Source of the DNA: Bacteroides sp.
Lineage (GTDB): Bacteria > Bacteroidota > Bacteroidia > Bacteroidales > Bacteroidaceae
Assembly: GCA_019412865.1 (NCBI GenBank)
Contig: DXOJ01000239.1
Location: forward strand, 1-5,576
DNA length: 5,576 nucleotides
Reading direction: 5' to 3'
Shown: one piece after another, positions 1-5,576 of the stretch
Layout of the letters: the number at the start of each line of letters is the position of its first letter
How positions within the stretch are numbered: position 1 is the stretch's first letter
Made by a program: the position numbers and the translations under genes
Notes under the pieces: model-generated
What the model saw: the letters and a program-made list of their open reading frames with translations, nothing else
What the model was told of the DNA's origin: nothing
Databases searched by the model: none

Positions 1-1
1 G

Positions 2-355
2 TTTCTTTTCTATTGGATGTCTGCACCGTCATTACTAAAGAAATGGCAGGATGAAGTCTTTACTTTCCTATCGAAGACTCCGGCAGTCGCCGGTAAACCG
101 CTGACAGTGGTAACAACTACCGGATCTGAATTCGATGCTTACCGCAGCGGAGGAAGGAATGGTTTCACTACGGACGAACTTTTACGCCCTTATCAGGGCA
201 GTGCTATCCATTCAGGTATGGTGTGGCAGACTCCTATCGTTGTTTATGGAATGGGAACAGCGGATGCGGGAAAGAATATCGCTGAAGGAGCAAATACATA
301 CAGACAGCGGGTAGAGATGCTGGTCAATAGCAGTAACGCCGGAAATAATTGGTAA
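2..355 (+). CDS. NAD(P)H-dependent flavin/quinone oxidoreductase, flavodoxin fold (C-terminal part, cut by left edge)
   Basis: The reading frame is open from the first complete codon at position 2 to the TAA at 353-355, so about 117 C-terminal residues are visible. The ATG at 17 is probably internal: the residues before it (FLFYW) join it to give FYWMSAPSLLKKWQDEVF, which matches the conserved 'P-x-YW-x-S-x-P-x-x-LK-x-W-x-D-x-V' stretch in the middle of the flavodoxin_2 family (KefF, MdaB, YwrO, mammalian NQO1). Further family-like features are GKPLTVVTTTGSE, then a YRSGGRNGFT segment and a downstream QGSAIHSGMVW stretch. These proteins are cytoplasmic FMN or FAD enzymes that transfer two electrons from NAD(P)H to quinones or similar acceptors; KefF also regulates the KefC potassium efflux system. 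No KefC-type partner is visible, so the exact subfamily cannot be set. The N-terminal nucleotide-binding half lies outside the window. The gene converges on the nuclease-like gene at 592-2148. Confidence 0.88.
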   Translation, partial: FLFYWMSAPSLLKKWQDEVFTFLSKTPAVAGKPLTVVTTTGSEFDAYRSGGRNGFTTDELLRPYQGSAIHSGMVWQTPIVVYGMGTADAGKNIAEGANTYRQRVEMLVNSSNAGNNW

Positions 356-363
356 GACTATGA

Positions 364-398
364 AAAGCGTAGCTTTATCTAATCTAAAGCTACGCTTT
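364..398. terminator. Perfect 14-bp hairpin between convergent genes, possible bidirectional terminator
   Basis: AAAGCGTAGCTTTA (364-377) and TAAAGCTACGCTTT (385-398) are exact reverse complements and flank a 7-nt loop. The hairpin starts 8 nt after the oxidoreductase stop codon and lies between converging genes, the usual place for a shared terminator. Read on the minus strand, the 3' arm runs into four T; read on the plus strand, it ends in three T and then A. The U-tract is therefore short in both directions, and the stem is only moderately GC-rich. Termination is an inference from position and structure, and the hairpin is also part of a larger periodic array. Confidence 0.5.
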
Positions 399-420
399 AC
401 AGATGCTAAAGCATAGCTTT
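364..420. repeat. Array of three 13-bp palindromic units with 22-bp period
   Basis: Three 13-mers start at 364, 386 and 408, exactly 22 bp apart: AAAGCGTAGCTTT, AAAGCTACGCTTT and AAAGCATAGCTTT. All share palindromic arms AAAGC and GCTTT around a variable centre (GTA, TAC, ATA). The first two are exact reverse complements. The 9-nt spacers (377-385 and 399-407) are unrelated in sequence. A degenerate fourth unit, AAAACACTTCTTT, falls in phase at 430-442 and keeps AAA, C and CTTT, but the region is AT-rich and this may be chance. The array has the same 13+9 geometry as the one at 2306-2384 but a different sequence. Function unknown. Confidence 0.75.
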
Positions 421-591
421 GGCTTTCACAAAACACTTCTTTTTTCAACGTCAGTAGTGGCAAGAAAATCTCCCCCCGATTACAGACATTATTAATCCGC
501 CAATAGTACCTTAAAAGGAACACATCGTTATTCAGACGAATATCTACCACGGATATTTATCTTTAGCAACAGCATTTTTCATATCATCTTC

Positions 592-2148
592 CTATTTTAT
601 GATCCACTGCCCCAAAGTCCGTGTTGTACTATCAAAATTCACTCCCACCTTGACAACCTTGCGATGATCTATCTCGTAAGGAATAGCATATTGTTTACTA
701 TCAATTTGAGCCAATGCTTCTTCAGGAGTTCCATCTACTTTAAATTCAAATACATAAATTGCATCGGACATCTTAATTACCACGTCAGCCCTGCCAATAG
801 CATTCTTTACTTCTACATCTACATATTGGCCCATTAAACGGAATAATAAATAGAAGATAGTCTGATAATGTTTCTCCTGATTGTTCTCCAAATCATAAGG
901 TATAGAAGAAAAGAAAGAACGAGTACGAAGAAGACACTGCTCAATATCACCTTTCATCAGGTCTCTTACAAAAGAGACTACATAAAAGTTACTTTCTCGT
1001 GTCGGTTGATTGAGATAGGAAGGGATCAACGTCTCAATAAAGCCTATTTTAACTTCTTCGTTGGGATAGCCTAATGTGTATGTACGAAAGAGAGGTTCAT
1101 ATCCTTTGATAGTCAAATAGCCACTCTGATAAAGTACGGGAATCGGATCGGTAATAACCTCTGTCGCTTTATCAAAATCTTCGTCTTTCACTTCCATCTT
1201 TTCCAATAGAGTAAGACTGAAGTCCATTCGCTGTAACATTTCAATCAAGAAAGTAGGTGTACCGGTAGAGAACCAAAAGCTCTTATAATCTTTTTGCGAA
1301 AATGCATTGAAAAGGCTGAACGGATTGTAAATATCTTCACAATTCTTGCTGAAATGATAACCGTCATACTGCCGTTTCAAATGCCGACAAGCTTCTTCAT
1401 AGGTTTCATTATTCGCTTGAGCTATCCTCTCAATATCCGGTTGCATCTGACTTAGCAACTCTTGCTCTGTAATACCACAAATAGCACTATAATCATCGCT
1501 CATACTGATATTCTGCAAATTATTCAGCTCACTAAATATACTCATCTGACTGAACTTGCTGATTCCTGTCAGAAACAAGAAACGAAGATATTGCCCTTGT
1601 GCTTTAAGAGGACTGAAAAACTTCCGCATTTCAGTTCGCAATTGTCCTTGTAAAGCAGAGTCACTATTACTATCCAATAAAGGTGCATCATATTCGTCAA
1701 TCAATACGACAGCCTGCTTTCCTGTCTGTTGGTAGATTCGTTGAAGCAAACCGGTTAAACGGGCTGCATAGCTCGTTTCTTCTTCATTTTTCCCATAAGT
1801 CCTCTCCCATTCGCTTAGATAAAGATTCAATTGCTCTTGCAAATCTTCGATTGTGGTGTATTTTGTTCTGCTAAAATCAATATGCAACACAGGATAAACA
1901 GTCCATTCCTGTTCCAATTGTTCCATTGCAAGTCCGTTGAATAATTCCTTTTTGCCGGAAAAATATGCTTCCAACGTAGAGACTAGAAGACTCTTTCCAA
2001 AGCGGCGAGGACGACTAAGGAAATAAATCTTATTTGTATGGGTCAAATGATAAATTAATGCAGTTTTATCAATATACACACAATCATTATTACGTAAATC
2101 CTCAAAATTCTGTATTCCGATAGGATATCTTCTAAATGTCTCTTTCAT
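592..2148 (-). CDS. Predicted AAA-ATPase-like / PD-(D/E)XK nuclease family protein
   Basis: This 518-residue protein has the two-part build of the family combining the predicted AAA-ATPase_like domain (PF09820) with a C-terminal PD-(D/E)XK domain (PF08011), and its length is usual for the family. The N-terminus has the typical PIGIQNFEDLR and VYIDKT segments, then a Walker A-like loop in the family form RPRRFGKS (46-53) and a Walker B motif VVLIDEYD (147-154). These are followed by TGISKFS (194-200), NNLQNISM (209-216) and YDGYHFS (261-267), all characteristic of the family. Near the C-terminus, GRADVV with D455, then EFK (E468, K470) and Q486 in KQYA, fit a nuclease-fold active site. ATPase and nuclease activity are inferred; the cellular role of these proteins is not established. 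They often occur in many copies per Bacteroides genome. The ATG at 2148 gives the expected MKETFRRYPIGIQ start and lies about 25 nt downstream of the predicted transcription start. The motifs appear intact, with no frameshift. Confidence 0.93.
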   Translation of the reverse strand: MKETFRRYPIGIQNFEDLRNNDCVYIDKTALIYHLTHTNKIYFLSRPRRFGKSLLVSTLEAYFSGKKELFNGLAMEQLEQEWTVYPVLHIDFSRTKYTTIEDLQEQLNLYLSEWERTYGKNEEETSYAARLTGLLQRIYQQTGKQAVVLIDEYDAPLLDSNSDSALQGQLRTEMRKFFSPLKAQGQYLRFLFLTGISKFSQMSIFSELNNLQNISMSDDYSAICGITEQELLSQMQPDIERIAQANNETYEEACRHLKRQYDGYHFSKNCEDIYNPFSLFNAFSQKDYKSFWFSTGTPTFLIEMLQRMDFSLTLLEKMEVKDEDFDKATEVITDPIPVLYQSGYLTIKGYEPLFRTYTLGYPNEEVKIGFIETLIPSYLNQPTRESNFYVVSFVRDLMKGDIEQCLLRTRSFFSSIPYDLENNQEKHYQTIFYLLFRLMGQYVDVEVKNAIGRADVVIKMSDAIYVFEFKVDGTPEEALAQIDSKQYAIPYEIDHRKVVKVGVNFDSTTRTLGQWIIK

Positions 2149-2179
2149 ACCACTCTAATGCTTTTATTGGAAATATGAA

Positions 2180-2187
2180 CAAAGATA
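2180..2187 (-). promoter_or_regulatory. Bacteroidetes-type -7 promoter element for the nuclease-like gene
   Basis: On the minus strand the sequence reads TATCTTTG, an exact match to the TAnnTTTG -7 consensus used by the primary sigma factor of Bacteroides. It lies 31 nt upstream of the ATG at 2148, so transcription would start near 2173 and give a leader of about 25 nt. The -33 position (around 2207-2212, reading AGTGTC) is a poor match to TTTG, so the promoter may be weak or need help. The leader has only a weak purine-rich AGAGTGG just before the start codon, as is common in Bacteroides. Confidence 0.55.
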
Positions 2188-2290
2188 CGAAATAAAATGA
2201 TTACATGACACTTAATATTATTATAAAACCCTACAAAATCATTCAATTTCATTGTTCAATTCACTTAAACTTATCTAAAGAACTACCTTA

Positions 2291-2304
2291 TTAATAGCTA
2301 TTAA
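2291..2304. repeat. 14-bp perfect palindrome
   Basis: TTAATAGCTATTAA is a perfect palindrome that abuts the left end of the four-unit array. Its centre ATAGCTAT resembles the ATAG and CTAT ends of the array units, but it is out of the 22-bp phase (centre about 2297.5, in-phase position 2290). On the minus strand it follows the last unit and could add an A+T-rich hairpin, or it could be an operator. The AT-rich surroundings make a chance origin possible. Confidence 0.5.
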
Positions 2305-2387
2305 AATAGTGACGCTATCCCACCAACATAGTGACGGTATATGCTTAGGATAGCGTCACTATTCCAGGCATATACCGTCACTATGTT
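2305..2387. repeat. Array of four 13-bp units with 22-bp period and interleaved perfect inverted repeats
   Basis: Four 13-mers start at 2306, 2328, 2350 and 2372, exactly 22 bp apart: ATAGTGACGCTAT, ATAGTGACGGTAT, ATAGCGTCACTAT and ATACCGTCACTAT. Unit 3 is the exact reverse complement of unit 1, and unit 4 of unit 2. The pairing extends into the spacers: 2305-2320 with 2348-2363 is a perfect 16-bp inverted repeat, and 2325-2344 with 2368-2387 a perfect 20-bp one. The order is therefore A-B-A'-B', interleaved rather than nested. An alternative nested fold (unit 1 with 4, unit 2 with 3) has one mismatch in each 13-bp stem. The array lies 27 nt past the lipoprotein stop codon. It could be a 3'-end structure, a protein-binding array or a small dispersed element; I do not recognise a named family. 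Confidence 0.85.
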
Positions 2388-2414
2388 TAAACCGGATATT
2401 TCGGGCTGTTATTT

Positions 2415-3104
2415 CTAGTTCCTGCGCTGTGTAGGCAGGGTAAATTCTTGCGAATCACAAATCACTCCATTCTCGTCCGCCACTGCGACACGGAATGTAA
2501 CTTCACCGTCTTTCAATTTTTCACCTGCATGAATGGAAGCGGTATAACGGATACCTTCACCCGGAAGAATTTCCTCCACCATCACGGAAGGAGAAATGCC
2601 GAGATGCTTCACCTTCCCCACCGTTTCTACCACAGGAACTACATTATAAACAGGATTTCTCCCTTCATTCATAATCTCAAAAATTATCTTGCTATTTTCT
2701 CCCGCATCAATCACATGACTGCGATTATCATCTATAAAACGGATCTTGCGCAACTTCAGTTGAGAAATAGGCTGCTGCACCGGCTGCTTCTTATATTTTT
2801 GCACACGGACTTCCCTCACTTCAGGAATATACGCATCTTCCTCTATTTGCTCTTGTCTCGGCGCCGTCAACGCGTTTCCAATAGCCGCACCGGCAATGGT
2901 TCCCACAATATTCCCAATAGCAGAACCACGGTAACCGCCTCTCCAGCCATGATTATTATCTCCGATAAGTCCACCTATCGAACTTCCCAGACTACCTCCG
3001 ATAGAAGCACCTGCCATGATAGCTGCCGGATTTCCCATACGCCCCGACGCACATCCACTCAAAATCAAAGCGGAAAGCAAAATTACTGTTAGTTGTTTCT
3101 TCAT
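2415..3104 (-). CDS. Glycine-zipper lipoprotein with C-terminal beta-rich domain
   Basis: This 229-residue protein begins with a lysine-containing n-region, a hydrophobic stretch and the lipobox L15-S16-G17-C18, so it should be exported, cleaved before C18 and lipidated. The residues after the cysteine (ASGRMG) lack the acidic export signal described for surface-exposed Bacteroidetes lipoproteins, which suggests it faces the periplasm. Residues 27-80 are rich in Gly, Ala, Ser and Ile with GxxxG-like spacing (GASIGGSLGSSIGGLIG, then GNIVGTIAGAAIGNAL), a glycine-zipper pattern that may form membrane-associated helical hairpins. A charged linker (82-112) leads to a predicted beta-sandwich-like region (about 113-225) with NEGRNPVYNV and a DGEVTFRVAVADENG stretch, reminiscent of CARDB-type adhesion or scaffold folds. 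No enzymatic motif is visible, and I do not recognise a named gene. It starts 25 bp after the helicase gene and is probably co-transcribed with it. Confidence 0.85.
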   Translation of the reverse strand: MKKQLTVILLSALILSGCASGRMGNPAAIMAGASIGGSLGSSIGGLIGDNNHGWRGGYRGSAIGNIVGTIAGAAIGNALTAPRQEQIEEDAYIPEVREVRVQKYKKQPVQQPISQLKLRKIRFIDDNRSHVIDAGENSKIIFEIMNEGRNPVYNVVPVVETVGKVKHLGISPSVMVEEILPGEGIRYTASIHAGEKLKDGEVTFRVAVADENGVICDSQEFTLPTQRRN

Positions 3105-3107
3105 GAG

Positions 3108-3114
3108 CCTCTCT
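3108..3114 (-). promoter_or_regulatory. Possible ribosome binding site of the lipoprotein gene
   Basis: On the minus strand AGAGAGG ends 3 nt before the ATG at 3104, inside the 25-bp gap after the helicase stop. The purine-rich core resembles a Shine-Dalgarno site, but the spacing is short and Bacteroides often uses weak sites. I see no TAnnTTTG box in the gap or in the end of the helicase gene, which fits translation from a shared transcript. Confidence 0.35.
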
Positions 3115-3129
3115 ATTTAGTGTTATTAT

Positions 3130-5576
3130 TTATTCTACCACTTTAAAACGAGCGAAACGTAATAATAGTTGTTTGTCTCCCGCATTTTTAAAATGAATAG
3201 TTGCTTTCGCATTGTCTCCCGTTCCTTCTACTTTAATCACTTCACCCAATCCGAAACGTTCGTGCTCTATCATCTGTCCGGCCTGTACTCCTGCTACCGA
3301 TGGCGAAGTGGAAGAGGTTGCCTGTGCACCGCTACTTGGGCTAACAGTACTAACTTTCTTCAAATTCCTCGGTACGCTGGGAGCAATGATCTGTGCTTTC
3401 GGACGTTCACGTTGTTCAGAAGATGTACTTCCGAAAGGAGCACGCGACGGAGAAGCAGAACGGGTGAATCCTCCTTCAATCTCTCTGCGGAAACGTCCCG
3501 CACCTTCATCGACAGCCCGACTCACTCCTGCCTCATGCGGCAGTTGCAAGTAATGAACATCGATATCACGCAAGAAACGACTGGGGCTTCCAAATTCCAT
3601 CTTTCCATAACGGAAACGGGTTTTGGCAAAAGACAGATAACAATGCTCCTCCGCGCGAGTAATAGCTACATAGAACAAACGGCGTTCTTCTTCCAGTGCC
3701 CGGGGAGAATCTCCTACCATCCCACTGGGAAACAGGTTTTCTTCCAGACCGACCACAAATACATTCTTAAACTCCAATCCTTTAGCCGAATGAACTGTCA
3801 TCAACGTTATCTTTTCCCCATCATCCGCCTTGTCGGAATCCTGATCGGTAAGCAATGCAATCTCCGAAAGGAAATCGGTAAGAGACACATTCGGGTTACC
3901 CTCCTCCTGTCGCAAAGCGCAGAAGTCATTCATTCCATTCACTAACTCTTCTATATTCTCTTTACGACTTAGATTCTCGGGTGATGTGTCCTGACAGACA
4001 TCGTTGATAATGCCGGACTGACGGATGATATTCGTTCCTATTTCATAAGCGTTCTTATCTGCCTGATCGACAATGAAACTTTCTATCAATTCACGAAAGC
4101 CTTGCAGTTTCGCATGCGTTCCTTTATTTATATCCAGTCCGTAACTCAATGGTTCGCAGAGTGTCGCCCAAAGACTTACACCATGATCGGTAGCCGCCGA
4201 TATAATCTTCCCGACCGTCGTATCTCCAATGCCACGCGCCGGATAATTAATAATCCGCTTGAATGCTTCTTCATCATTCGGATTCACTACCAAACGGAAA
4301 TAAGCAATCACATCTTTTATCTCTTTTCGCTGGTAGAACGAAAGTCCTCCGTAAATCTTATAAGGTATACTTCGTTTCCGAAGAGCCTCTTCAAAAATAC
4401 GGCTTTGTGCATTCGTACGATATAGGATGGCAAAATCAGCATATCCGTAGCGATACTCCCGTCGCAGTTCCGCAATCTTATTAGCTACAATATCTCCCTC
4501 TTCCACATCGCTATACGCCTGAAATACGCCGATAGGTTCCCCCTTTTCTTTCTCCGAAAACACGGCTTTCCGTATCTGGCGTTCATTCTTCTCAATCAGG
4601 CTGTTGGCAGCACAAACAATGGTTTGTGTGGAACGGTAATTCTGCTCCAGTTTAAAGACTTTCGTATTGGGATAGATTTTTGTAAAATAGAGAATATTGT
4701 CAATATCCGCCCCACGGAAAGAATAGATACTTTGCGCATCATCTCCCACGACACAAATGCGTTGGTTCTCTTTCGTTAGTTGTAGTATAATATTGTGTTG
4801 AGCATAATTTGTATCCTGATACTCGTCTACCAACACATAACGGAACTGATCCCGATAGCGTGCCAACACTTCCGGAAAGTCACGGAATAAAATATAGGTA
4901 TATACCAATAAATCATCAAAATCCATCGCTCCCGCCTGGCGACATCTGTCCCAATAGCGGGCATAGATATCACGGATAGCGGGCATTTTGGCAGCCATAT
5001 CTCCTTCGTAAGCCTCTTTATTGGCAGCATACCCCGTAGGAGTGACCAAATGGTTTTTGGCATTGGAGATGCGTGCCTGCACTACTCCCGGCTTATAAAT
5101 TTTCTTCAACTCGATGACTTTCTCTTTTTCTTTTTCCTCCAAATCAGGTCGATTCCCATATTTACGCAAAAGTTCCTCATGAACTTTTTCTCTTAACACT
5201 TGGTCTATGATTGCAGTAAGCAAACTCTTACTATCAGCCGTATCATAGATGGTGAACTGGGAAGTGAACCCGATAAATGTTGCTTCGGCACGAAGAATCC
5301 GTGAGAAGATAGAATGGAAAGTCCCCATCCACAAATAACGTGCCCGTTCCATACCTACCTGACGCGCAATACGCTCTTTCATCTCGCGCGCCGCCTTATT
5401 CGTAAAGGTCAGTGCAAGGATATTCCACGGATTGTAGCCGTTCTCCTGTTCCAGCAAGTAAGCGATTTTATAAGTCAATACGCGCGTCTTCCCCGAACCT
5501 GCACCGGCTATCACCAGCGAAGGACCGTCATTATAAGTCACTGCAGCACACTGACTCTCATTCAATTCATCTATAT
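3130..5576 (-). CDS. pcrA: PcrA/UvrD-type superfamily 1 ATP-dependent 3'-5' DNA helicase (start just beyond right edge)
   Basis: About 814 residues are visible. The first possible in-frame start is the TTG at 5565, but the frame stays open to the edge, giving IDELNESQ before it. PcrA-type proteins usually start just before such a segment, so this TTG is an internal Leu codon and only a few residues are missing. Counting from it, all superfamily 1A motifs are present: Q motif (NESQ, Q5), I AGAGSGKT (20-27), Ia LTFTNKAAREM (52-62), Ib GTFHS (81-85), II VDEYQDTN (246-253), III GDDAQSIYSFRGA (274-286), IV LEQNYRS (306-312), V TVHSAKGLEF (590-599) and VI RRLFYVAITRAEE (628-640). A Ser/Pro-rich linker (about 700-760) leads to a C-terminal Tudor-like domain (EHERFGLGEVIKVEG, 767-781), which in PcrA/UvrD contacts RNA polymerase. 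The enzyme unwinds DNA in nucleotide excision and mismatch repair, clears recombinase and stalled polymerase, and supports rolling-circle replication. The pcrA versus uvrD symbol is a naming choice. Confidence 0.96.
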   Translation of the reverse strand, partial: IDELNESQCAAVTYNDGPSLVIAGAGSGKTRVLTYKIAYLLEQENGYNPWNILALTFTNKAAREMKERIARQVGMERARYLWMGTFHSIFSRILRAEATFIGFTSQFTIYDTADSKSLLTAIIDQVLREKVHEELLRKYGNRPDLEEKEKEKVIELKKIYKPGVVQARISNAKNHLVTPTGYAANKEAYEGDMAAKMPAIRDIYARYWDRCRQAGAMDFDDLLVYTYILFRDFPEVLARYRDQFRYVLVDEYQDTNYAQHNIILQLTKENQRICVVGDDAQSIYSFRGADIDNILYFTKIYPNTKVFKLEQNYRSTQTIVCAANSLIEKNERQIRKAVFSEKEKGEPIGVFQAYSDVEEGDIVANKIAELRREYRYGYADFAILYRTNAQSRIFEEALRKRSIPYKIYGGLSFYQRKEIKDVIAYFRLVVNPNDEEAFKRIINYPARGIGDTTVGKIISAATDHGVSLWATLCEPLSYGLDINKGTHAKLQGFRELIESFIVDQADKNAYEIGTNIIRQSGIINDVCQDTSPENLSRKENIEELVNGMNDFCALRQEEGNPNVSLTDFLSEIALLTDQDSDKADDGEKITLMTVHSAKGLEFKNVFVVGLEENLFPSGMVGDSPRALEEERRLFYVAITRAEEHCYLSFAKTRFRYGKMEFGSPSRFLRDIDVHYLQLPHEAGVSRAVDEGAGRFRREIEGGFTRSASPSRAPFGSTSSEQRERPKAQIIAPSVPRNLKKVSTVSPSSGAQATSSTSPSVAGVQAGQMIEHERFGLGEVIKVEGTGDNAKATIHFKNAGDKQLLLRFARFKVVE

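Larger units (their letters stand above)
356..591. other. Intergenic region between convergent genes
   Basis: This 236-bp gap separates two genes that end towards each other. Its left part (364-420) holds the three-unit palindromic array described separately, starting 8 nt after the oxidoreductase stop. A run of six T at 440-445 follows a possible degenerate fourth unit (430-442). A short inverted repeat (AATATC at 539-544, GATATT at 552-557) lies nearer the nuclease-like gene. I see no convincing protein gene here: a 12-codon minus-strand frame (544-582) and a longer minus-strand frame running back into the oxidoreductase are discussed as rejected. Confidence 0.7.
2149..2414. other. Intergenic region between the lipoprotein and nuclease-like genes
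   Basis: This 266-bp gap lies between two minus-strand genes. Reading along the minus strand, the lipoprotein stop is followed after 27 nt by the four-unit array (2387 down to 2305) and then by a 14-bp palindrome (2304-2291). Next comes a strongly AT-rich stretch of about 100 bp in which I see no gene. A Bacteroidetes-type -7 box (2187-2180) follows, then the short leader of the nuclease-like gene. I find no coding frame worth reporting on either strand. Confidence 0.7.

Noticed and set aside
473..478. Run of six C in the intergenic region as a phase-variable tract
   Set aside because: It is short, lies outside any supported gene and is not placed in a promoter spacer that I can identify.
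212..550. 112-codon minus-strand open frame
   Set aside because: It overlaps the end of the oxidoreductase gene on the other strand and runs through the palindromic array. Its translation shows no motif I recognise, and it has no promoter or convincing ribosome binding site.
544..582. 12-codon minus-strand frame (MKNAVAKDKYPW) shortly after the nuclease-like gene, preceded by a purine-rich GGAAGATG
   Set aside because: The ribosome-binding-like context is suggestive, but the peptide is very short with no recognisable feature, and short frames with such contexts arise easily by chance.
2305..2387. CRISPR array
   Set aside because: The units are 13 bp with 9-nt spacers, far shorter than CRISPR repeats and spacers, units 3 and 4 are inverted, and there are no cas genes in the window.
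2305..2387. A full H-type RNA pseudoknot using both perfect stems together
   Set aside because: The connecting linkers are only 3-4 nt, too short to span stems of 16 and 20 bp, so the two stems should be alternatives unless only partly formed.
2448..3092. 214-codon plus-strand open frame opposite the lipoprotein gene
   Set aside because: It is the antisense shadow of a gene with a clear lipobox. Its product is rich in His, Arg, Ser and Thr and has no domain pattern.
5563..5565. TTG as the start codon of the helicase
   Set aside because: The frame continues to the window edge and encodes IDELNESQ, the usual beginning of such helicases, so this codon is an internal Leu and the true start is outside.

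Overview
The window looks like a chromosomal segment from a member of the Bacteroidales, most likely Bacteroides or a close relative. The evidence is the moderately AT-rich composition, a Bacteroidetes-type -7 promoter box (TATCTTTG, matching TAnnTTTG) ahead of one gene, and a 518-residue predicted AAA-ATPase/PD-(D/E)XK nuclease of a family that is very abundant in that group. I ran no database search; the assignment rests on recognising motifs and families.

Layout from left to right. (1) Positions 2-355, plus strand: the C-terminal part of a flavodoxin-fold NAD(P)H oxidoreductase (KefF/MdaB/YwrO-like), cut by the left edge. (2) Positions 356-591: the gap between two converging genes, holding three 13-bp palindromic units at exactly 22-bp steps; the first two form a perfect 14-bp hairpin that may act as a terminator in both directions. 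(3) Positions 592-2148, minus strand: the AAA-ATPase-like/PD-(D/E)XK protein, apparently with its own promoter. (4) Positions 2149-2414: an intergenic region with that promoter, a 14-bp perfect palindrome and a second 22-bp-period array of four 13-mers. In this array unit 1 is the exact inverse of unit 3, and unit 2 of unit 4. (5) Positions 2415-3104, minus strand: a glycine-zipper lipoprotein. (6) Positions 3130 to the right edge, minus strand: a PcrA/UvrD-type superfamily 1 DNA helicase, nearly complete, with its start codon just outside the window.

The helicase and the lipoprotein lie 25 bp apart on one strand, with no recognisable promoter between them, so they are probably co-transcribed; a shared function is not implied. 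The nuclease-like gene looks like a separate accessory gene between housekeeping neighbours.

The coding content is mostly ordinary. The least explained signal is in the two gene-free gaps. Both hold arrays of 13-bp near-palindromes separated by 9-nt spacers, with exactly 22-bp periodicity and inverse partner units, although the two arrays differ in sequence. Each begins a few bases after a stop codon, and together they bracket the nuclease-like gene.
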